Part shown: positions 17,271-24,850 of the stretch, one piece after another
Layout: every line of letters starts with the position of its first letter
Numbering within the stretch: position 1 is the first letter of the stretch
From: Bacillota bacterium
Lineage (GTDB): Bacteria > Bacillota > UBA4882 > UBA8346
Direction: 5' to 3'
Length of the DNA stretch: 64,000 nt
NCBI GenBank assembly: GCA_023417475.1
Contig: JAEZFP010000045.1
Location: forward strand, 1-64,000
The notes under the pieces: generated by a model
The model's input: only the letters and a program-made list of their open reading frames with translations
Databases searched by the model: none
What the model was told of the DNA's origin: nothing
Position numbers and translations under genes: made by a program

Positions 17271-17330
17271 GGTTTACCAGTAAACTGGAGGCCATGCATC
17301 GCAATAAACGGCGAGGGCATGGTTTGTTTT
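17271..17330 (+). promoter_or_regulatory. Leader element E before the large transporter operon
   Basis: GGTT, TA, CCAG, loop TAAA, CTGG, A, GGCC forms the conserved hairpin. The overlapping terminator pairs GGCCATGC with GCATGGTTT and ends in a T-rich stretch. It lies 25 nt after corrinoid protein 1 and 28 nt before permease P3, so it can gate read-through into the operon. Confidence 0.72.
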
Positions 17331-17357
17331 ATATAACAGGTTCAAGGAGGTGATTTT

Positions 17358-18155
17358 ATGAGCATAAACAGTCCAAAACGGCTTGAACAGAAAATAAAAG
17401 CCATTTTTCGTAAAAGCATCGCGGTGATCGTCTTTTTTATTTTTTGGGAGATCGCCCCTCAAGTTGGAATCGCCGATCATCAGTTTGTTCCAACCGTATC
17501 CGAGATTCTTGCGACTCTTTGGAAGCTGACTGCTAAAGGCGAACTGTTTATTCATGTCGGCGTCAGCCTCCAACGGGCGATCATTGGGTTTATCCTTGCG
17601 GCTGCGGTGGCGTTGCCGTTGGGCTTTTTGCTTGGAGGATGGTTTAAACAGTTTGAAGAGTATCTGGATCCGTTGTTGCAGATTCTGGCCCAAGTCAATC
17701 CTTTTTCAGTCTTTCCCATCTTTATTCTGCTTTTTGGTATCGGGGAAGTAGCGAAGATTTCAATTATATTTTGGGTGTGTATCTGGCCGATTCTCTTTAA
17801 TACCATCAGCGGAGTCAAAAATATTGATCCTTTGTTGTTAAAAGCAGCCCGGGCCATGGGAACTTCCAAATGGGTGTTGTTTTGGAAGATTGTCTTGCCT
17901 GGCGCAGCCCCGACGCTTTTCACCGGGATTAAAATGGGAGCGTCTATCTCTTTCTTTATGTTGATTGCAGCCGAGATGATCGGCGCCAGCGCGGGTTTAG
18001 GATGGATGGTACTAAACTCCGAAGTGAATTACCAGATTACAAGGCTTTTTGCGGCAACCGTAACCATTGCCGTACTGGGAATTGCAATTAACAACTTAAT
18101 AATTTTTATTGAGAAGAAGGTGATTACCTGGAAAGAACAACCCGGAATCAATTAA
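17358..18155 (+). CDS. SsuC/TauC-type ABC permease P3
   Basis: 265 residues, about six membrane helices, EAA loop KAARAMGTSKWVLFWKIVLP, then FTGIKMGASISFFMLIAAEM. Short type, like P1, P5 and P7. ATG 17358 behind GGAGGTG. First gene of a long co-directional run P3-S2-ATPase-P4-P5-S3-P6-P7 and onward. It pairs naturally with binding protein S2 22 nt downstream. The sulfonate/taurine-like substrate is a family-level guess. Confidence 0.85.
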   Translation: MSINSPKRLEQKIKAIFRKSIAVIVFFIFWEIAPQVGIADHQFVPTVSEILATLWKLTAKGELFIHVGVSLQRAIIGFILAAAVALPLGFLLGGWFKQFEEYLDPLLQILAQVNPFSVFPIFILLFGIGEVAKISIIFWVCIWPILFNTISGVKNIDPLLLKAARAMGTSKWVLFWKIVLPGAAPTLFTGIKMGASISFFMLIAAEMIGASAGLGWMVLNSEVNYQITRLFAATVTIAVLGIAINNLIIFIEKKVITWKEQPGIN

Positions 18156-18179
18156 GTATGTAATAGAAAGGGGATTATG

Positions 18180-19193
18180 ATGCAGAAACGTTCTTTGGTT
18201 ATTGGATTTGTTTTGTTGGCGATTGTTGTGGGTACAGCCGTCCGGGGGAGTGGAATCATTAAAGCGGACGACAATAAGAAGTTAACGCCGATCAAAACCT
18301 GGAGCCGTTCCGATTGCACATCCGCGCCTTTTTTAATCGCCGATAAAAACGGTTACTTTAAAGAACAAGGGTTACAAATCGTCTATACCGGAGATACTCA
18401 GCCGCCGTTGCGGATCGCTTCAATTATCAACGGCAACAATGACGTGGGAAGCGCCCATCCGAACACATTGGCGATCGCTCGCGCCGGTGGCGCCAAAGTC
18501 CGGGGCGTAGTTCGTTCCATTATCGAACCGCCCGATAACGTCAAGGATATTCATTTGCAGCATATGTGGTGGGTTGCGAATAAAAACGGTCCGATTAAGT
18601 CCTTGAAAGACTTGAAAACATTCAAACGGAAGATTAAAATCGGTACCTTGTTGCGTAACGCTTGCATTGATTACTTAACCGACAAACTCTTCGCCCAGCA
18701 GGGAATTCCCAAAGACAAGATTGAATGGGTCGTAATGCCCGATATCGAACAGGTATTGGCGTTAAAACGCAATTTAATCGATATTGCTACCCCGCATCCG
18801 ACATTTTATAAAGCGGTTGAAGACACCAAGATCGCTAATATCCTGATTACCAGTCGGACCATTGGTGGAGAAAGCGCCGGGACTTATATGTATTATTTCG
18901 CAGACGATTTTATCGCCAAACATCCGGAAGAGGTGAAGCGGTTCGTTATTGCGATTAAAAAGGCGGAACGTTGGATCAACGCCAATCCGGAATTGAACCA
19001 GAAACTAGTCTCGGAGGATTTAAAGATTCCGGTCAGCGCGAACCATTATTATGCGGCCGACGCTCGGATCAATGAAAAACAAATTCAGGACTGGATTAAC
19101 GGTGCGGAGGCGAGTGGCGCCTTGGAGAAGGGGAAAATTAAGATCTCCGATATCATCACCCATCAGTTTGATTCGTTTGGCAACCAAAAGTAA
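18180..19193 (+). CDS. ABC transporter solute-binding protein S2 (SsuA/NMT1 family)
   Basis: 337 residues. The signal segment (residues 1-28) has no lipobox Cys. The type II binding fold follows: CTSAPFLIADKNGYFKEQGL, NGNNDVGSAHPNTLAIARAGG, GTLLRNACIDYL and HPEEVKRFVIAI. It resembles S1 throughout, including the HPNT motif and the C-terminal YTNGY/HQFDS region, so S1 and S2 probably bind related ligands. ATG 18180, 6 nt after AAAGGGG, is preferred to ATG 18177. Sits between P3 and the shared ATPase. Confidence 0.82.
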   Translation: MQKRSLVIGFVLLAIVVGTAVRGSGIIKADDNKKLTPIKTWSRSDCTSAPFLIADKNGYFKEQGLQIVYTGDTQPPLRIASIINGNNDVGSAHPNTLAIARAGGAKVRGVVRSIIEPPDNVKDIHLQHMWWVANKNGPIKSLKDLKTFKRKIKIGTLLRNACIDYLTDKLFAQQGIPKDKIEWVVMPDIEQVLALKRNLIDIATPHPTFYKAVEDTKIANILITSRTIGGESAGTYMYYFADDFIAKHPEEVKRFVIAIKKAERWINANPELNQKLVSEDLKIPVSANHYYAADARINEKQIQDWINGAEASGALEKGKIKISDIITHQFDSFGNQK

Positions 19194-19280
19194 TCCAAAA
19201 TACATCATGGTTTGGAACGGGGCGGTTTTTTCCGTCCTGCTCCAAGCGGAATGGAATGCTCAATGAAAGGATGACCGTAA

Positions 19281-20165
19281 ATGACCAGTGTTTCCGAGAC
19301 CTTTCCTGCTCCCGTGAAAATCGTGGCAACCCGGATCAATAAACAGTTTCAAGTGCGCCGTAGCGAAGGAAAAGGAGCCAAAGAATTTGTAGCGATCCAG
19401 GATCTGAATCTTGAGGTCAGACAGGGAGAATTTTTGACGATTGTCGGCCCCAGTGGTTGTGGCAAATCGACATTTCTCGATATGTTGGCGGGATTGAATC
19501 ATCCATCAAGCGGCGAGCTCCGGATTGACGGGAAACTGATCACCGGACCGGACCTGGACCGAGGAATTGTGCTGCAGGGATATGCCTTGTTTCCTTGGCG
19601 GACCGTGCGGCAAAATGTGGAGTTTGGCTTGGAAATTAAGGGTATTCCCAAAACGCAACGTTACGTCATTAGCCAGGAGTATATCAATCTGGTCGGACTG
19701 CAAAACTTTGAAGATCATTACCCATACGAGTTGTCCGGCGGCATGAAACAACGGGTAGCGATTGCCCGGGCGCTCGCTTATGATCCCGAAGTTTTGCTGA
19801 TGGATGAACCCTTTGCGGCGGTCGACGCGCAAACCCGCGAGACTTTGCAAGACGAATTATTGCGGATCTGGGAAGAGACCCACAAAACGATTGTTTTTGT
19901 CACGCATAGTATTGACGAGGCGGTTTTCCTCGCCGACCGGGTCGCGGTGATGAGTACCAATCCCGGTTCAATTAAGGAGATCGTTCCGGTCAAGCTGCCG
20001 CGTCCGCGCCGGGTTGGCGACATCCGTTCTTCGCCGGATTTCAACTGGATTCGTCACCGAGTCTGGTCATTGTTGCAAAATGAAAACGACGAGGCGGTCA
20101 AGAGCGAAACACCCCGAATCGAACACGATTTGGCGGCGGAAATATCACCGACCGTGACCTTGTGA
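19281..20165 (+). CDS. SsuB/TauB-type ABC transporter ATPase (only one for seven permeases)
   Basis: 294 residues. Walker A is GPSGCGKST (residues 55-63), the signature is LSGGMKQRVAIARAL, Walker B is LLMDEPFAAVD, and the H-loop is VFVTHSID. All catalytic motifs are intact. Nitrate/sulfonate/taurine subfamily. ATG 19281 behind GAAAGGATG. As it is the only such ATPase near seven Ssu/Tau-type permeases and three binding proteins, it probably energises several of them, or others lie outside the window. It ends 3 nt before P4. Confidence 0.9.
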   Translation: MTSVSETFPAPVKIVATRINKQFQVRRSEGKGAKEFVAIQDLNLEVRQGEFLTIVGPSGCGKSTFLDMLAGLNHPSSGELRIDGKLITGPDLDRGIVLQGYALFPWRTVRQNVEFGLEIKGIPKTQRYVISQEYINLVGLQNFEDHYPYELSGGMKQRVAIARALAYDPEVLLMDEPFAAVDAQTRETLQDELLRIWEETHKTIVFVTHSIDEAVFLADRVAVMSTNPGSIKEIVPVKLPRPRRVGDIRSSPDFNWIRHRVWSLLQNENDEAVKSETPRIEHDLAAEISPTVTL

Positions 20166-20168
20166 CAG

Positions 20169-21152
20169 ATGGACAATTCGCTCGCAACGTGGATTCGCAA
20201 CGGACTATTCCGGATTTCGGGGTTGTTATTCATCGCCGCGCTTTGGGAACTGGCGCCGCGATATGGGTTGATTAGCGGTAAGTTTTTTCCGAGTTTGTCG
20301 ACGGTGGTCGTAACCATGGTCCAACAATGGCGAGACGGCTTCTTATGGGTGCATTGCCTGGTTAGTCTCTGGCGAACTGTGATCGGTTTGTTGGTGGCGC
20401 TGGTACTGGGAATCCCCGGCGGTTTGGTCTTGGGATATTGCGGCAGAGAATGGGTCGAAGCATTCAATCCGCTGCTGCGGTTGGGGAGCCAGGCCAATCC
20501 GTTCGCGTTGATGCCGGTGTTTATTCTGTTTTTCGGCATTGGCGAAGCCGCCAAAATCGCCGTCATCACCTGGGTTTGCTTCTGGCCGTTGCTGTTTAAT
20601 ACCGTCACCGGAGTTCAAAATATCGATCCGCAGCTCGTCAAAGCAGCCCGTTCGCTAAAGGTCAAAGGCCTTGATTATGGATTGGCGGTTTTACTGCCCC
20701 ATACGGGAGCGTATATTTTCACCGGTTTGCGTATTGGGGTGGAAATGGCTTTTTTCATGCTGGTCGCCGGCGAAATGATCGGCGCCACGGCGGGTTTGGG
20801 CTGGTTATTGCATACTTCGGCCCATCTTAACGAAATTCCGCGGATGTTTGCCGTCGCAACAACCATCATTTTGCTCGGAATGATCATCAACGGTTTATTG
20901 CGAAGACTTGACCGACGGTTCTATTGCTGGCGCGACAGCGAGGCGCAATCAGTCGTCGCAAAACAAGCCAAACCGATTCCCCCTGTCCAATCGTGGGAGA
21001 TTGTAATGATTGCGACAGTTTTATTGGGACTTATCATTTACGGCGGGTATCTTACCTACCAAGTGAATCAGTTTGGCGGTATCCGTTTTGAGAACTCTCA
21101 AAATCCCGGTAAGTCGGCCGTTCCCAGCTTTGGAACCGGCGGCGGTATTTAA
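20169..21152 (+). CDS. SsuC/TauC-type ABC permease P4, long type with C-terminal extension
   Basis: 327 residues: permease core with EAA loop KAARSLKVKGLDYGLAVLLP and FTGLRIGVEMAFFMLVAGEM, then an additional helix around residues 277-300 and a tail rich in Gly, Ser and Asn (FGTGGGI end). Starts at ATG 20169, almost touching the ATPase stop. It is followed 35 nt later by the short permease P5, suggesting a long/short heterodimer P4-P5. Confidence 0.82.
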   Translation: MDNSLATWIRNGLFRISGLLFIAALWELAPRYGLISGKFFPSLSTVVVTMVQQWRDGFLWVHCLVSLWRTVIGLLVALVLGIPGGLVLGYCGREWVEAFNPLLRLGSQANPFALMPVFILFFGIGEAAKIAVITWVCFWPLLFNTVTGVQNIDPQLVKAARSLKVKGLDYGLAVLLPHTGAYIFTGLRIGVEMAFFMLVAGEMIGATAGLGWLLHTSAHLNEIPRMFAVATTIILLGMIINGLLRRLDRRFYCWRDSEAQSVVAKQAKPIPPVQSWEIVMIATVLLGLIIYGGYLTYQVNQFGGIRFENSQNPGKSAVPSFGTGGGI

Positions 21153-21187
21153 GTTTTCGACAAGGCGAATGAATGGAGAGAGTCGAT

Positions 21188-21994
21188 ATGGTTCGGTGGC
21201 GGACTGGATTGATAAAAATTGCCCCAATATTGGCGGTGTTGGGAATCTGGGAGTTTGTAAGCCGGATGCAATGGGTTAATCCCTTTTTTGTCCCATCCTT
21301 CGCCGCAGTCGTCCAAACCGCCTGGCGACTGACTTGCACCGGGGTGTTGCCGTGGCAGACGTTGATCAGTCTGGAACGGGCTTTGGCTGGATTGCTCATT
21401 GCCATCATGGTTGGCGTTCCGTTCGGGATCCTGACCGGCGCCTGGTTTCATCGGATTGAGCTCGTCTTGGGACCGGTATTGGATTTTTGTTCTCAAATTA
21501 ACCCTTTTATCTTCTTTCATATTATTTTACTGTTTATCGGAATTGGCGAAATGACCCAAATAACCATGATTGCCTGGACTTGCGTCTGGCCGATCATTTT
21601 TAGCGTCATTGCCGGAATACGCCAGATCGATCCGGCGCTTGTAAAGGCTACCCGCGCATTAGGGGTAAACCCGATGCAACTGATTTATAAAGTGACGATT
21701 CCGGCAGCGGTTCCCACTATTTTTACCGGAATTCGGATCAGCTCCGGTTACGCCTTTTTTATGCTGATCGCCGCCGAGATGATGGGATGTACATCCGGAT
21801 TGGGATGGTTTATTCGCAACAGTCAGGATAACTATCAAGTTACCTACATTTTTGCCGGCGCGATCATTATCGCTTTGTTGGGATTAGGCATGGATCTGAT
21901 ATTGCAAGCAATTGAAAAACGGGTGACCGTTGTCCCTGTTGTCGATTCGTCCCATGTTTTGGCGACCCGTTTGATTCGATGGATTTCAAAATAA
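21188..21994 (+). CDS. SsuC/TauC-type ABC permease P5
   Basis: 268 residues, short type. EAA loop KATRALGVNPMQLIYKVTIP, then FTGIRISSGYAFFMLIAAEM. ATG 21188, 7 nt after GGAGAG, is preferred to ATG 21173, which overlaps the RBS. It lies between long-type P4 and binding protein S3. Its membrane segment NPFIFFHIILLFIGIGE differs from the NPFSLMPLFILLFGIGE of the long type, consistent with a specialised partner subunit. Confidence 0.82.
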   Translation: MVRWRTGLIKIAPILAVLGIWEFVSRMQWVNPFFVPSFAAVVQTAWRLTCTGVLPWQTLISLERALAGLLIAIMVGVPFGILTGAWFHRIELVLGPVLDFCSQINPFIFFHIILLFIGIGEMTQITMIAWTCVWPIIFSVIAGIRQIDPALVKATRALGVNPMQLIYKVTIPAAVPTIFTGIRISSGYAFFMLIAAEMMGCTSGLGWFIRNSQDNYQVTYIFAGAIIIALLGLGMDLILQAIEKRVTVVPVVDSSHVLATRLIRWISK

Positions 21995-22031
21995 TGTTGT
22001 TGATTAAATATTTGCGAGGTTATGCAAGCAA

Positions 22032-23051
22032 ATGTTGTTTACAATCAATTTTCGGTCCAGCAGTCGGGGTGTTTGGCTGATCGTCCTTTTGCTAATTTGC
22101 GGAATACTTCAAGTTGGCGTGGCCGCCGGACAGGATCCCACTTATCCGATTTTATATTGCGGTCAACTGTATGAAATGCCGTTATTTGTCGCGGTTCAAA
22201 AAGGTTTTTTTAAAAGCGAAGGGGTGGCGGTGCGACTGCAACCGTCGGATCCCGAACGACTTCGATTGGCAATTAACTCTGGCAACGCAGTCGGTTTCAC
22301 CGCCGATTACCGTATTTTTCAAGCAATTGCCGCGGGATTGCGGTTGAAATTGGTTGCCGGTCTGCATAGCGGTTGTATCCGGATTTTCACTCGGAACGAC
22401 TCCAAAATCAAGTCAATCCGGGATTTAACCCAAAAAACCATTGGCGTTGCATACCCTGGCGACGGGCCGATGGTTGTTGCCAGTCGCTTATTGCGAAACA
22501 ATGGCATTCCAGCTCAAATGATCAATTGGCGTTTTTATCCGCAAGGCGGTCTGGAGGAAGCATTGCAACGCCATGAGATTGATGCCGCCAGTATTTGGGA
22601 ACCGGCCCGGACCGGAGCGCAAGCGGCGAGCCAAACCGATCGGATCTTATTCAGCACCTCCGGGGATACGGCGACGCAACACACTCACAGTTCTAACCGC
22701 CATTTTTACGGCAGTTTCATGGGATTGAGCACTAAACTGCTTACAGAACGTCCGGGTCAGGCGGCGGCGATCTGCCGGGCTTGGCTAAACGGCGCCGATT
22801 GGGTGGCGCAACACTCCAACGACGCCGTCCGCCTAACGCTTGCCAATCATTATCTTGCCGGAAACTTCGATTCGTATCGTAAAATCAGCGATAGTTATAT
22901 GTGGGTACCAGGTGTTCGGTTCGCCCGGGAAAACATCCGGTTCTATTTGGAAGAGCAAAAACGGTTGCGGATTTTGCCCGTGGCCGGGAATGACCGGAAA
23001 CTGCTTGATCAAGTATTCGCCCCGGTCATTCCCGACCTGAACGGACGGTAA
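22032..23051 (+). CDS. ABC transporter solute-binding protein S3 (NMT1/SsuA family)
   Basis: 339 residues. A signal segment (to about residue 35) contains LLLICG, which could be read as a lipobox, although a type I site (VAAG-QD) is equally good. The binding fold shows YEMPLFVAVQKGFFKSEGVAV, INSGNAVGFTADYRIFQAIAAG and IGVAYPGDGPMVV, different from S1 and S2. A histidine-rich stretch (TQHTHSSNRH, residues ~217-226) may bind a metal. With the copper genes downstream, a metal-linked or metal-chelated ligand is conceivable. ATG 22032. It belongs with P4/P5 or P6/P7. Confidence 0.78.
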   Translation: MLFTINFRSSSRGVWLIVLLLICGILQVGVAAGQDPTYPILYCGQLYEMPLFVAVQKGFFKSEGVAVRLQPSDPERLRLAINSGNAVGFTADYRIFQAIAAGLRLKLVAGLHSGCIRIFTRNDSKIKSIRDLTQKTIGVAYPGDGPMVVASRLLRNNGIPAQMINWRFYPQGGLEEALQRHEIDAASIWEPARTGAQAASQTDRILFSTSGDTATQHTHSSNRHFYGSFMGLSTKLLTERPGQAAAICRAWLNGADWVAQHSNDAVRLTLANHYLAGNFDSYRKISDSYMWVPGVRFARENIRFYLEEQKRLRILPVAGNDRKLLDQVFAPVIPDLNGR

Positions 23052-23079
23052 GGCGGTAAGCGGCAAAATGGAGGAACGG

Positions 23080-24024
23080 ATGCGAACAACAAGGAGCGAT
23101 TATTGTTTGCGGGGATCGGGTGTGCTGTTGCTGCTGCTCGGTTGGGAGTTGGCCCCCAGGCTACATTGGGTGGAGTCATGGTACATACCCAGCCTGACGA
23201 CAGTGTTGACACAGCTTCTTGTTTTAATTCATTCCGGTATGTTGTTCACCCACGTTATGGTTTCGACCTGGCGCGTGGTAAACGGGCTATTGATCGCCAT
23301 CGGGATCGGTCTGCCGCTTGGAATGTTCTTGGGACGTTGGGGCGGATCTTTGGCGGAGTTGCTCAATCCGTTGTTGCGATTGTTGAGTCAGGTTAATCCT
23401 TTATCGTTACTGCCGGTTTTCATGATTGGCTTCGGAATCGGCGAAAGCGTCAAATTGGCGGTTGTCGCTTGGGTCTGCATCTGGCCGATTCTCTTTAACA
23501 CGATCGGCGGAGTGCAAAACCTGGACCGACAATGGATAAAAACTGCCAATTCGCTTGGGCTCTCGCCAATCAGCATGATGATCAAAGTACTGATACCCGG
23601 AGCGGCTCCGGCGTTTTTCGTCGGGGTGCGGATCGGGGTGCAATGGGCTTTTTTCGTATTGATCGCCGGTGAAATGCTCGGAGCCGACGCCGGATTGGGT
23701 CGGATGTTAGCTGCAACGTTTCATTTAGGAATGGTGCCGCATATGTTTGCCGCAGGTCTCAGTATCGTGCTTTTGGGGATCGGCTTCAACGGGGTGTTGA
23801 TCTTTCTGGAACGGACATTGTTCTTTTGGAAAATGCCCCAAAACCGAAAGGAACGGTTCATCTGTTGCAAAAACCTCAAAGTAACGGGTCGGATGCTTGG
23901 CGTAGCGTTGGTGGCGGGGATTATCGGCGTCAACCTGATCGGCGGCGCCGAACTGCGCAAAGCGCGCAATCACCCGCCTCCGTTAAATTATTCGGCGGAA
24001 CGGTACTATAACATGTCCGAATAA
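23080..24024 (+). CDS. SsuC/TauC-type ABC permease P6, long type with C-terminal extension
   Basis: 314 residues. EAA loop KTANSLGLSPISMMIKVLIP, then VGVRIGVQWAFFVLIAGEM. After a cytoplasmic CxK-rich linker (residues ~261-270) there is an extra helix and a tail ending YYNMSE. ATG 23080 follows GGAGG by 5 nt; ATG 23068 overlaps that RBS. Immediately followed by short-type P7, repeating the long/short order of P4-P5. Confidence 0.82.
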   Translation: MRTTRSDYCLRGSGVLLLLLGWELAPRLHWVESWYIPSLTTVLTQLLVLIHSGMLFTHVMVSTWRVVNGLLIAIGIGLPLGMFLGRWGGSLAELLNPLLRLLSQVNPLSLLPVFMIGFGIGESVKLAVVAWVCIWPILFNTIGGVQNLDRQWIKTANSLGLSPISMMIKVLIPGAAPAFFVGVRIGVQWAFFVLIAGEMLGADAGLGRMLAATFHLGMVPHMFAAGLSIVLLGIGFNGVLIFLERTLFFWKMPQNRKERFICCKNLKVTGRMLGVALVAGIIGVNLIGGAELRKARNHPPPLNYSAERYYNMSE

Positions 24025-24046
24025 TTTCGGAAGGAGGCCATCGCAA

Positions 24047-24814
24047 TTGAATCTCAAGGTCAAACCGTGGCAACCATGGGGAGTATTGCTGATTGTCGGC
24101 GCTGTTTGGGAGGGCGTCACCCAATTGGGTTGGGTCAATCATTTTTTTATCCCGCCGTTATCGCAAGTGTTCCTGACTGGCTGGAGACTGGCCTGCTCCG
24201 GAGAATTGTTCTACCATACTTTGCTTAGCGTGGGTCGGGCGGAGCTGGGATTGCTATTAGCGTTATTAACGGGTATTCCATTGGGAGTGGCGGTGGCCGT
24301 TTTCAGCCGGAAAGTCCGTTTGGTGCTGGAACCGTTGCTGAATTTGGCGGCGCAGCTCAATCCCTTGGTATTGTTTCATCTTTTTTTGTTAACCTTAGGC
24401 GTCGGCGAAAGCTCCAAGGTGGTGATTATTGCCTGGACTTCGGTTTGGCCGATCCTATTGAGTACGGTCTCCGGAACACTAAATGTCGATCCGGACCTGT
24501 TTAAGCTCGGACAGTCGTTTGGACTTCGTCGGTGGGGACTGCTGCGCAAGGTGATCATTCCGGCGGCGGCTCCGACAATCTATACGGGGATCCGTTTAAG
24601 CGCTGGTTATTCATTTTTTTTGCTACTGGCCGTCGAGATGCTGGGAGTCCATTCCGGACTCGGTTCGCTGATCATCAAGGGACAGGAGTATTATCGGACC
24701 CCGGTTGTCTTTGCGGCGGCAGGAACAATTGCCTTACTCGGAATGGGATTCGACACGCTGTTGCAACGCTTGGGAACCATCATGCTAAAGGAGGAGCCGG
24801 ACGAATCCGCCTGA
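24047..24814 (+). CDS. SsuC/TauC-type ABC permease P7
   Basis: 255 residues, short type. EAA loop KLGQSFGLRRWGLLRKVIIP, then YTGIRLSAGYSFFLLLAVEM. TTG start at 24047, 10 nt after GGAGG. Its membrane segment NPLVLFHLFLLTLGVGE parallels that of P5, so P5 and P7 are sister partners of long permeases P4 and P6. Last permease of the series, 36 nt before the copper ATPase gene. Confidence 0.82.
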   Translation: MNLKVKPWQPWGVLLIVGAVWEGVTQLGWVNHFFIPPLSQVFLTGWRLACSGELFYHTLLSVGRAELGLLLALLTGIPLGVAVAVFSRKVRLVLEPLLNLAAQLNPLVLFHLFLLTLGVGESSKVVIIAWTSVWPILLSTVSGTLNVDPDLFKLGQSFGLRRWGLLRKVIIPAAAPTIYTGIRLSAGYSFFLLLAVEMLGVHSGLGSLIIKGQEYYRTPVVFAAAGTIALLGMGFDTLLQRLGTIMLKEEPDESA

Positions 24815-24850
24815 CAGAAAACGGTCATTGTCGAATAAGGGGGTGTCGTG

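Noticed and set aside
15282..17330. Simple intrinsic terminators of the upstream genes
   Set aside because: The conserved hairpin precedes and competes with every terminator, and copies at 3256, 3348, 15282 and 36708 lie downstream of promoters and not at gene ends.
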